NCBI GenBank assembly: GCA_004554205.1
Contig: SFNH01000068.1
Location: 1 to 26,350, forward strand
DNA: 26,350 nt
Source of the DNA: Clostridium sp.
GTDB lineage: Bacteria; Bacillota; Clostridia; Lachnospirales; Lachnospiraceae
Reading direction: 5' to 3'
The notes beneath the pieces were generated by a model, which saw only the letters and a list, made by a program, of their open reading frames with translations, had not been told where the DNA came from and did no database searches. A program made the translations under genes and the position numbers. Position 1 is the first letter of the stretch; every line of letters begins with the position of its first letter. Below are positions 1 through 6,706 of the stretch, one piece after another.

Positions 1-156
1 GTATGGCTTTCCATGTTGAAGGATCGCAACGATATGACACATATTTATGACGGCTCGGCGGCGAAGGAATTGGTTGCAAAAATTTTAAATACTTACATTC
101 CGGCATTTTGCGAGATGCGGGATGAAATCGAAAAAAGGTATGGTGCAGTCTTATGA
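1..156 (+). CDS. C-terminal part of a HEPN-domain, HI0074-type nucleotidyltransferase-partner protein (5' truncated by window)
   Basis: Frame 1 is open from the first base to a TGA at 154-156 and gives 51 residues beginning VWLSMLKDRNDMTHIYD. The W-x2-ML-x-DRN...H-x-Y pattern matches the conserved core of the HI0074/HepT family, and RNDMTHIY is an exact R-x4-H-x-Y HEPN motif, which in active HEPN proteins is the RNase site. Family members pair with a minimal nucleotidyltransferase (MNT/HI0073) as a two-gene module, often a toxin-antitoxin system. No such partner follows here, so it would have to lie upstream, outside the window. The stop overlaps the glf start by 4 bp (ATGA), so the two genes are probably translationally coupled. 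The family call is good; toxin activity is not shown. Confidence 0.75.
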   Translation, partial: VWLSMLKDRNDMTHIYDGSAAKELVAKILNTYIPAFCEMRDEIEKRYGAVL

Positions 157-1256
157 AAAAATATGATTACATTCTGGTGGGAAGCGGTCTGTACGCGGGC
201 GTGTGGGCGTATGAGGCGAGAAAGAGAGGGAAGAGCTGCCTTGTGGTTGAGAAGCGGGGTCACATCGGCGGCAATGTGTACTGCGAGGATGTGGAGGGAA
301 TCCATGTTCACCGCTACGGCGCGCATATTTTCCATACGAGCGACCGCAAAATCTGGAATTATGTAAACCAGTTGGCGGAGTTTAACCGCTACACGAACAG
401 CCCGGTTGCAAATTACAGGGGTGAGATGTACAATATGCCGTTTAATATGAATACCTTTAGCAGGATGTGGGGCGTCAGCACACCGGCGGAGGCGAGGGCG
501 ATCATCGAGGAACAAAAAAAGGCCGTGACTGGGGAACCGAAAAATCTCGAGGAGCAGGCGATCAGCCTGGTGGGGACGGATATTTACAAAAAGCTGGTCA
601 AGGGCTACACGGAAAAGCAGTGGGGGCGCGACTGCAAGGAGCTTCCCGCCTTCATCATAAAGCGTCTGCCGGTGCGCTTCACCTACGACAACAACTACTT
701 TAACGACTTATACCAGGGCATTCCCATCGGCGGATATAATGTGATCATTGATAAGCTGTTTGAGGGCTGCGACATTGAAACCGGCGTGGACTATCTGGAG
801 CGGAAGGAATACTATGACGCGCTTGGCGAGACGGTCGTGTATACAGGAACCATTGACGCCTACTATCAGTATCAGTTCGGCAAGCTGGAGTACCGGAGCT
901 TAAAGTTTGAGACGGAGGTGCTTGACGAGGAGAACCATCAGGGCGTTGCGGTCGTAAACTACACGGACAGGGAGACGCCCTACACGAGAGTGATCGAGCA
1001 CAAGCATTTTGAGTTCGGCACCCAGCCGAAGACGGTGATCACGAGGGAGTACCCGGCGGAGTGGAGAGAGGGCATGGAGGCGTACTACCCGGTCAATGAT
1101 GAGAAGAATCAGGCGTTGTACCAAAGGTACGCCGCGCTGGCGGCAAAGGAGCCGAACGTGATCTTCGGCGGCCGCCTGGCGGAGTATAAGTATTACGACA
1201 TGGACAAGGTGATTGCGTCGGCGCTTGCGCGCGCGGAGGCGTGCATGGGCGCCTAA
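153..1256 (+). CDS. glf: UDP-galactopyranose mutase
   Basis: FAD-dependent cytosolic enzyme that interconverts UDP-galactopyranose and UDP-galactofuranose, the donor for galactofuranose-containing surface glycans. The 367 aa is the usual family length. The N-terminus has the Rossmann FAD motif VGSGLYAG (residues 9-16, with Ala at the usual third-Gly position) and the acidic ending VVEKRGHIGGN. Family blocks follow: RYGAHIFHT (54-62), YNMPFN (93-98) and EKQWG (154-158), and a conserved-looking PVNDEKN stretch near the C-terminus. The start is the ATG in the ATGA overlap with the preceding HEPN gene; its own Shine-Dalgarno is weak. The 3' end overlaps the stop codon of the convergent gene by a few bases. 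It fits the adjacent GlfT-like glycosyltransferase and argues for a galactofuranose-bearing polysaccharide. Confidence 0.95.
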   Translation: MKKYDYILVGSGLYAGVWAYEARKRGKSCLVVEKRGHIGGNVYCEDVEGIHVHRYGAHIFHTSDRKIWNYVNQLAEFNRYTNSPVANYRGEMYNMPFNMNTFSRMWGVSTPAEARAIIEEQKKAVTGEPKNLEEQAISLVGTDIYKKLVKGYTEKQWGRDCKELPAFIIKRLPVRFTYDNNYFNDLYQGIPIGGYNVIIDKLFEGCDIETGVDYLERKEYYDALGETVVYTGTIDAYYQYQFGKLEYRSLKFETEVLDEENHQGVAVVNYTDRETPYTRVIEHKHFEFGTQPKTVITREYPAEWREGMEAYYPVNDEKNQALYQRYAALAAKEPNVIFGGRLAEYKYYDMDKVIASALARAEACMGA

Positions 1257-3082
1257 GGCATGAGAATCTCCCTTAACGCATGGCACAGATAGTCATCGTC
1301 TTTTTCGTTGCGTACCGCAATGCGGATGAAGGAGCGTCCGTTAAGCTTTGGACTTAAATCCTTGATGAGCAGATTGTGGCGCGTCAAGAGTTCTGTCGCA
1401 AGCTGTGTGGAGGTCAGAGCTGTGGCGGCGTCTGCGCAGCCCACGAGTTCCGCCATCAGGTAATTTGCCTCGGACGGGATGACACGCAGCGCGGGGATTG
1501 TACCGAGCATGGCGGTCAGCCGCTCGCGCTCTTTCCGGAGCAGCGCGAGGGAGTTTACATAATCCTTTTTATATTTTCCCGCAATCTGCATATAGAATTC
1601 GCCAACGGAGTTGATATTCCATATTGATACCTCATGTTTTATGCGGGTGATCCGATCTGCATTACCGCTTGCGGCAATCCCCAGACGCAGGCCGGGAATG
1701 CCGTAAGATTTGGAAATGCTTTTGATTACGGTCAGATGCGGGTTGGCATCCAGGAAGTCTTCCTCCAACAGGGAGGCATCGGGCTCGGAGGAGAAATCAA
1801 CAAAGGATTCATCTATAATCAGGTGGATCCCTTTTTGCTTTGCCCAGCCTACCAGTCCCATCATATCCTTTTTGCGGATATAGTTGCCGCTCGGATTGTC
1901 GGGATTGATCAGCACCAGGTTCTGAATCCCGGTATTTTCAAAGTATGAGACAAGGTCGTCCGCCGTGTAGGAGAAAGAATCATTGTCCGGGCAGTAGGTG
2001 ATGAGCCTGTCTGCAGGATAACGGTTGGCATACTCCTCAAATGTGGGGCGGATGATCCCGAGCCGGCCTTCTGTGTTATCGAGAAGGAGCTTGATCAGCT
2101 CTGCCGCACCGTTCCCAACGACGATCTGATCCTGACGGAGCGAGAAGTTTCTCGCGGCGAGCAATGTATTGACATACATGCCGGAGGGGTATCCGCATAT
2201 CAGGGTGTCAAAGCTTGCCCGCAGTTCATCTAACATTTTTTTCGGCGGATAATAACAATTCACGAGATAGCAGAAATCCAGCATATCGGGGTAGCGCCAA
2301 TACCCGCCGTAGCGACGATTAAGGAGCGAAAGTCTTTCTTCCTCGGGGGCAAACAGCGACTCTGCTATATCCAGATCCTGAATGTCGTCAATCTCATACC
2401 AGCGAAGCCCCTTTTTAAGGCGCTTTGCCTTTATGCCCGGGTCATCGAGCGCCACCAGCACCTTCAGTACCTGCTCATAGTATTCGTTGTCGCCGAGGGC
2501 TTTCGTGTAGGCCTCAAGAAATGGGACATAGAGGGAGCGGGAAAACTCGCGGCTGAATTTGTAAAGATTTACGGTCTTGTAGCAGCCGGAGATATCCGTG
2601 AACTGAAATTTGCTTCCCGATATGATCTGTGTAATGTCGTCCTCATTGGAGAGACGCACGCAGGTTCCGTCCATCCACGGCTCATATTCCGCTACGAGCG
2701 CAAGGCTGGGTCTGGGGTCTTCAATCAGGCAGTCGAGCACAGCGCTCTCAAAAATGATATCCGACTCCAGAAGGAGGGAATCCTCGCTCAGGAGATATTC
2801 CTTTGCGAGCGAGAGGGAATAGATGTTGTTGGTCTTGTCATAGATAGGGTTTTCAATGAACACGATCGGGGTATTCAAGCTCAGTGTATTAATGTGGTTT
2901 ATGAGGTTTTCTGCCTCATAGCCGACAACGATGATGATTTTGGAAAGCTGCTTTTTGTCCAGTTCGCACAATGTCCGGTTGATGAGCGGTACCCCGTTTA
3001 CCTCCACCATACATTTCGTGTTGTCGCGTGTCAGTTTTTTTAAACGTTTCCCCATTCCTGCTGCTAAAATAATCGCCTGCAT
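1253..3082 (-). CDS. Bifunctional LicC-like sugar/alcohol-phosphate nucleotidyltransferase fused to a CobD/HisC-like PLP enzyme
   Basis: A 609-aa fusion. Residues 1-240 form a MobA/LicC-type nucleotidyltransferase: ILAAGMGKRL (5-14), the NTK loop with Lys23, TNNIYSL (84-90, typical of LicC choline-phosphate cytidylyltransferases) and metal-binding ESD (106-108). Residues 255-605 form a fold-type I PLP enzyme: GNGAAELI (323-330), NPDNPSGN (393-400), DESFVDF (424-430), SISKSYGIPGLRLG (455-468, Lys458 the PLP lysine) and FIRIAVR (585-591, Arg587 expected to bind acid or phosphate). The C-terminal half resembles CobD threonine-phosphate decarboxylase and related phosphoserine decarboxylases as much as HisC transaminase. 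An AAAGGAG site precedes the ATG. It lies 23 bp downstream of a GT2 gene in the same unit. Inferred role: produce and CDP-activate an amino-alcohol phosphate for LicD. Alternatives are phosphonate (PntC-like) activation or a plain aminotransferase. The domain calls are solid; the substrate is unknown. Confidence 0.85.
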   Translation of the reverse strand: MQAIILAAGMGKRLKKLTRDNTKCMVEVNGVPLINRTLCELDKKQLSKIIIVVGYEAENLINHINTLSLNTPIVFIENPIYDKTNNIYSLSLAKEYLLSEDSLLLESDIIFESAVLDCLIEDPRPSLALVAEYEPWMDGTCVRLSNEDDITQIISGSKFQFTDISGCYKTVNLYKFSREFSRSLYVPFLEAYTKALGDNEYYEQVLKVLVALDDPGIKAKRLKKGLRWYEIDDIQDLDIAESLFAPEEERLSLLNRRYGGYWRYPDMLDFCYLVNCYYPPKKMLDELRASFDTLICGYPSGMYVNTLLAARNFSLRQDQIVVGNGAAELIKLLLDNTEGRLGIIRPTFEEYANRYPADRLITYCPDNDSFSYTADDLVSYFENTGIQNLVLINPDNPSGNYIRKKDMMGLVGWAKQKGIHLIIDESFVDFSSEPDASLLEEDFLDANPHLTVIKSISKSYGIPGLRLGIAASGNADRITRIKHEVSIWNINSVGEFYMQIAGKYKKDYVNSLALLRKERERLTAMLGTIPALRVIPSEANYLMAELVGCADAATALTSTQLATELLTRHNLLIKDLSPKLNGRSFIRIAVRNEKDDDYLCHALREILMP

Positions 3083-3105
3083 GATATTCTCCTTTGATAA
3101 TAAAG

Positions 3106-4047
3106 TTATTTGCTACTTCCGGGAAGATAACGCGGGTCTGCTCCGTCCGGCTTTTTCCCGATTCCTTTTAAGACATCCCTGTAAACCTGTATCCGGTAAC
3201 GCCGGGTATCCGGATCGCTCCCTAACGTAAGCCCAATGGTATCCAGGAGGATGTGGGCCAGGTGGTTCAGACGGATAAAAAGCAGATAGAGGGCAGGGAA
3301 AGAGGAATAGGTCCTGCCGATATCGATCGCGTTGCGGAAACCGTAAAAACTTTTCCAGCAGATGGCGGGCGCTTTTTCCGGCGGCGCAGTTTTGTGGTTT
3401 AAGACGGCTCCGTTTACATTCAGGATGCGTGAACGCCTGTTAAAACGCAGGCAGTATTCGGTGTCATCAAACCATATGAAGTATTCTGCCCTGGGAAGAC
3501 CGATCTCACGCACCAGAGAGGTCTTTAAAAGCAGACCGCAGAAGGTGCTTATGTCATACGCGAAAGTCTGGGAAGTATAGGCGTCTTCCGGCACGGCCTT
3601 GTATGTCATAAAAAGAGAGTTTTTCAAGATGCGCCGGTGGATTAGGTCAATGCGACCTCCGGTCGTGACGCTCCCGGAGTAGGCGAGATAATCGGTTGTC
3701 TCTATAGCTTTTTCCAATTCCTCAATATAATTTTCTGCGATCATGGCATCGTCATCTATGAGTAAAACCCAGTCGCAATCGGTCTCGGCAAGTATGGAGA
3801 GACCGAAGGAAAAGCCGCCGGCTCCCCCGAGATTTTCCTCCAGGTGGTGAATGTCGAGTACCGGTGCGGTCTGCTCACAGGAGTAAGCTGATGCTAACTG
3901 ATCCAGATATGCCCCGGTTCCGTCTGTGCTGCAGTTATCGATCACGCAGATGCGGGAAAAGGAGAGCGTCTGTCTCATAACGCAGTCAAGACATTCCGCT
4001 AAAAGCTGTTTTCGGTTGTAGGTCACGATAAGGACTGCGAATTTCAA
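3106..4047 (-). CDS. Glycosyltransferase family 2, GlfT-like (probable galactofuranosyl- or rhamnosyltransferase)
   Basis: GT-A glycosyltransferase acting on the cytosolic face of the membrane. With the chosen start it is 313 aa: FAVLIVTYNRK at the N-terminus, VIDNCSTDG (about 35-43), LGGAGGFSFG, the DDD metal/nucleotide motif at 98-100 and WFDDTEY (192-198), the acidic block found in galactofuranosyl- and rhamnosyltransferases. The frame stays open to 4299, but a TTG at 4045-4047 is preceded by AGAGGAGG at ideal spacing, whereas the in-frame ATG at 4066-4068 has no Shine-Dalgarno and longer forms would run past the promoter. TTG is therefore preferred. It is first in a two-gene minus-strand unit with the nucleotidyltransferase fusion. 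The nearby mutase gene suggests UDP-galactofuranose as donor, which is inference. Confidence 0.88.
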   Translation of the reverse strand: MKFAVLIVTYNRKQLLAECLDCVMRQTLSFSRICVIDNCSTDGTGAYLDQLASAYSCEQTAPVLDIHHLEENLGGAGGFSFGLSILAETDCDWVLLIDDDAMIAENYIEELEKAIETTDYLAYSGSVTTGGRIDLIHRRILKNSLFMTYKAVPEDAYTSQTFAYDISTFCGLLLKTSLVREIGLPRAEYFIWFDDTEYCLRFNRRSRILNVNGAVLNHKTAPPEKAPAICWKSFYGFRNAIDIGRTYSSFPALYLLFIRLNHLAHILLDTIGLTLGSDPDTRRYRIQVYRDVLKGIGKKPDGADPRYLPGSSK

Positions 4048-4105
4048 AATAACCTCCTCTGCGGCCATGGGAAAAATATGTGTTTTGCCGCTCTGAATAG
4101 ATACA

Positions 4106-4134
4106 ATTATAAGAGATTTCCGGAGGGATGTCAA
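4106..4134 (-). promoter_or_regulatory. Consensus sigma-A promoter for the GT2-fusion unit
   Basis: Read on the minus strand, TTGACA (4129-4134) is separated by exactly 17 bp from TATAAT (4106-4111), both hexamers perfect. Transcription should start near 4099, giving a leader of about 50 nt before the TTG start at 4047. Both hexamers lie upstream of the chosen start, which supports that choice. Confidence 0.9.
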
Positions 4135-4197
4135 ACTGTTACAAACATGTTGTGATTGCGAAGAAAAGCGTAATATGTTAAAATCAACGTAACAGTT
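4134..4197. repeat. 9-bp inverted repeat bracketing divergent promoters
   Basis: AACTGTTAC (4134-4142) and GTAACAGTT (4189-4197) are perfect reverse complements 46 bp apart. The left arm abuts the minus-strand -35 box and the right arm lies near the expected plus-strand transcription start. This could be a paired operator or part of a dispersed repeat. GTAACTG/CAGTTAC cores recur at 19739-19765 and 26254-26280. Confidence 0.5.
4156..4184 (+). promoter_or_regulatory. Putative sigma-A promoter for the wzx-licD unit
   Basis: TTGCGA (4156-4161) and TAAAAT (4179-4184) are separated by 17 bp, matching the consensus at 4/6 and 5/6 positions. Transcription would start near 4191. This leaves no room for a leader at the GTG at 4204 and favours the later starts (4246 or 4267) of the flippase gene. 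Confidence 0.6.
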
Positions 4198-4245
4198 CAG
4201 ACGGTGGGAAAACAGGTACAAAACTGTCATGAAACCGGAAAAATA

Positions 4246-5769
4246 ATGAAAATCGAAGGTGGAATTTTGAACGGGAAATCTGTTGGAGACAGGGAGCATA
4301 AGGCACCCAGCATCCGCAAAAATTATGCATATAATCTGATATACCAGGTGATGGCGCTGCTCACGCCCTTTATCACTACGCCCTACATTTCACGGGTCCT
4401 TGGGGCAGACGGGGTCGGAGTGCAGAGCTACACAAATTCCGTGGCGCAGTATTTTATTATTTTTGCGGCGCTGGGGACCGCTTCCTATGGGCAGAGGGAG
4501 ATTGCGAGGAATCGGGATGACCGCAGAGCACGCAGCAGAATTTTCTGGGAGATCGAATTGCTCTGCGCCGGGACGACCGCGCTGGGCGTGATAATCTGGG
4601 GCGCGGTGATTGGGATGTCAGAGGAATATGCGCCATTCTATGCGGTCTTAACGATGAATATAATCGCGGTTGCTTTTGATATTTCATGGTTTTTCGGCGG
4701 TCTGGAGCGATACGGGGTCATTGCGCTCAGAAATATCATGTTTAAGCTGCTTTGTATTGTAATGATGTTTTTGCTTGTCAGGCGGCGCGAAGACTTACTG
4801 ATTTATATGGGTCTGATTGCGGCGACAACCCTGCTCGGCAATCTGTCGATGTGGGGAGCTTTGAGAGGTGAGATTGAGCGCCCCTGTCTGCGTGAGATCA
4901 GGCCGTGGAGACACTTAAAAGAGACACTGGTTTATTTTGTGCCGACGATTGCGACCTCCGTGTATACGATGCTTGATAAAACCATGCTCGGCTGGTACAC
5001 CGGGGAGAGCAAGACACAGAATGGCTATTATGAGTATGCGACCGGCTTCATCAATATGGCCAAGGTGCTGATCCTGTCCTTCAATGCAGTCATGTCCGCG
5101 AGAATGTCTTATCTTTTTGCGGAGGAAAACCGGGGCGAGATCCGCGAAAAATTGAAAGGCGCCCTGGATTTTGTGCTTTTCCTCGCCATACCGATGGTGT
5201 TTGGGATGGCGGCAATCGCACCCGACTTTGTGCCGTGGTTTCTCGGAGCGGGATATGAGCCTGTAGTAACGCTTATGTATGTGTGCTGTCCTCTGATCTT
5301 AATCGTGGGACTTAGCGATTATATGGGGAGCCAGATCCTGACACCAGCCGGGCGCAGAGCAGAGAGTGGGAAGGTGATCGTGGCAGGAGCGGCGTTTAAT
5401 TTTGCTTTGAACCTTGTTCTGATTCCGCGTTTTAAGGCGATGGGTGCGGCAGCCGCATCGGTGATGGCGGAGATTTTTATCACGTCGATGTATTTTCGGC
5501 TTTCCAGGGACTACCTGAAGCTATCGTGGCTGATCTTGCCGGGACTTAAGCGCCTTGCAGCCGCGTTCGTTATGTATGTCGCTGTGGTGAGGCTCGGGGC
5601 GCTTTTGACCGGGATACACGCAAGTTTACTCACAGCGCTTGAGATTGGCGTCGGGACAGCCGTCTATTTTGCGCTGCTGTGTATCTTGAGGGATGATTTT
5701 CTGCTGAGCCGGAGAGGCTTTGCGCTGCGCGCAGGAAATGAGAGGACAGGAGAGCAAGATGGAGAATGA
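4246..5769 (+). CDS. Oligosaccharide flippase, Wzx/MATE-MVF family
   Basis: Polytopic inner-membrane protein expected to flip undecaprenyl-linked oligosaccharide units outward. About 507 aa with 12-14 hydrophobic segments. The N-terminal block RKNYAYNLIYQVMALLTPFI, then ITTPYISRVLGADGVG, is the diagnostic start of Gram-positive polysaccharide flippases (Polysacc_synt). The MLDKTMLGWY segment and the late hydrophobic repeats with GAAAASVMAEI agree. The reading frame is open from a GTG at 4204, but that has no Shine-Dalgarno and sits too close to the promoter. ATG 4246 is used here; TTG 4267, preceded by AAGGTGG, is a real alternative. The 3' end overlaps licD by 11 bp. A second flippase lies at 10927-12213, so the locus may export two glycans or be mosaic. 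Confidence 0.9.
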   Translation: MKIEGGILNGKSVGDREHKAPSIRKNYAYNLIYQVMALLTPFITTPYISRVLGADGVGVQSYTNSVAQYFIIFAALGTASYGQREIARNRDDRRARSRIFWEIELLCAGTTALGVIIWGAVIGMSEEYAPFYAVLTMNIIAVAFDISWFFGGLERYGVIALRNIMFKLLCIVMMFLLVRRREDLLIYMGLIAATTLLGNLSMWGALRGEIERPCLREIRPWRHLKETLVYFVPTIATSVYTMLDKTMLGWYTGESKTQNGYYEYATGFINMAKVLILSFNAVMSARMSYLFAEENRGEIREKLKGALDFVLFLAIPMVFGMAAIAPDFVPWFLGAGYEPVVTLMYVCCPLILIVGLSDYMGSQILTPAGRRAESGKVIVAGAAFNFALNLVLIPRFKAMGAAAASVMAEIFITSMYFRLSRDYLKLSWLILPGLKRLAAAFVMYVAVVRLGALLTGIHASLLTALEIGVGTAVYFALLCILRDDFLLSRRGFALRAGNERTGEQDGE

Positions 5770-6646
5770 GAGGTTTTTTGAGGAGGAGATTCGCGGCGGG
5801 GTTAAGGTGGATTCCATGAAAAAGCGTGTGTGGGCCGTACAGCTTAAGCTGCTGGATGAGGTGGAGCGGATCTGCGGAAAATATGGCCTTCGCTATTTTG
5901 CGGACAGCGGTACTCTGATCGGTGCGGTGCGGGAGCGGGGGTATATTCCCTGGGATGACGACATCGATCTGGTGATGATGCGGGAGGACTATGAAATCTT
6001 TACACGAGTCGCACCGGGAGAGCTGCATGATCCGCTTGTGTTGCAGACTGCCTATACGGAGGATAATTATTTAAGAGGGCATGCCCAGCTTCGTGACGGG
6101 AGCACGACGGGATACACGGCGGAGGATCTGAAAGCGGGGTACAACTGCGGCATTTTCATTGATATTTTTCCGCTGGATGGCATGCCGGACGGGAGCCTTT
6201 TCCGCAGCTTATGGGCAGCGCGGATACGCTTTGTGTGGAGCGCGCTGTATGCGGCGTATCGCTTTGGATACTATGAGAATGCCACGATTGCCGGGAGAAT
6301 CCTAAATGGGCTTGCCCGTCTGCTTTCGCTACCCATGCGGACAGCGTATGCCCGTTATGAGGCGTTGTGCTGCCGGTATTCAAAACGGGATACAAAATAT
6401 GTGTGCAATACTGTTTTCGTCCGCAGGCTGGAGAAAAACACATGGGAGCGGAGATGGTTTGATGAGGCGGTCTATATGCCGTTTGAAAACCGCATGATTC
6501 CGGTTCCGGTGGGGTATGATGAACGTCTTAAGGCAGAATACGGGGATTACTTAAGACCGGTGCAGGCGCCGACTATGCACGGAGACGTTGTGCTGAATGC
6601 AGATGTGCCTTATTGGAAATTTTTGGAAAAAGAGATATCTAAGTAA
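5759..6646 (+). CDS. LicD-family phosphotransferase (CDP-alcohol-dependent glycan decoration)
   Basis: LicD proteins transfer phosphocholine or related phospho-groups from a CDP donor to cell-surface glycans or teichoic acids. This 295-aa protein has the signature in order: QLKLLDEVERICGKYGLRYF, then GTLIGAVRERGYIPWDDDIDL, with the acidic cluster W65-D66-D67-D68-I69-D70 and the following DYEIF. The start is ATG 5759, chosen because AGGAG lies 6 nt upstream; the frame is also open from a TTG at 5720. It overlaps the flippase by 11 bp and ends just before a strong hairpin. No licA kinase or licB choline transporter is visible. The only candidate for making its activated donor is the LicC-like/PLP fusion at 1253-3082, so the transferred group may be an amino-alcohol phosphate made de novo rather than imported choline. 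Confidence 0.93.
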   Translation: MENERFFEEEIRGGVKVDSMKKRVWAVQLKLLDEVERICGKYGLRYFADSGTLIGAVRERGYIPWDDDIDLVMMREDYEIFTRVAPGELHDPLVLQTAYTEDNYLRGHAQLRDGSTTGYTAEDLKAGYNCGIFIDIFPLDGMPDGSLFRSLWAARIRFVWSALYAAYRFGYYENATIAGRILNGLARLLSLPMRTAYARYEALCCRYSKRDTKYVCNTVFVRRLEKNTWERRWFDEAVYMPFENRMIPVPVGYDERLKAEYGDYLRPVQAPTMHGDVVLNADVPYWKFLEKEISK

Positions 6647-6648
6647 AT

Positions 6649-6689
6649 CCCCGCCCTGCGGCTGGTGATAGGCCAGTCGCAGGGCGGGG
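6649..6689. terminator. Strong bidirectional hairpin between licD and the L,D-transpeptidase gene
   Basis: CCCCGCCCTGCG (6649-6660) pairs perfectly with CGCAGGGCGGGG (6678-6689). The inner CTGG/CCAG extends the stem by a G-U pair plus 4 bp around a 7-nt loop. It lies 3 bp after the licD stop and between convergent genes. Neither side has a long T run, so intrinsic termination may be imperfect, but the position and stability support the call. Confidence 0.75.
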
Positions 6690-6706
6690 TGAGATTTCCG
6701 CAAGTT

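Noticed and set aside
4048..4299. Longer N-terminal forms of the minus-strand GT2 (ATG at 4068 or further upstream to 4299)
   Set aside because: No ribosome binding site at those starts, the longest form would cross its own consensus promoter and the divergent gene, and the GT2 fold begins right after the TTG start.
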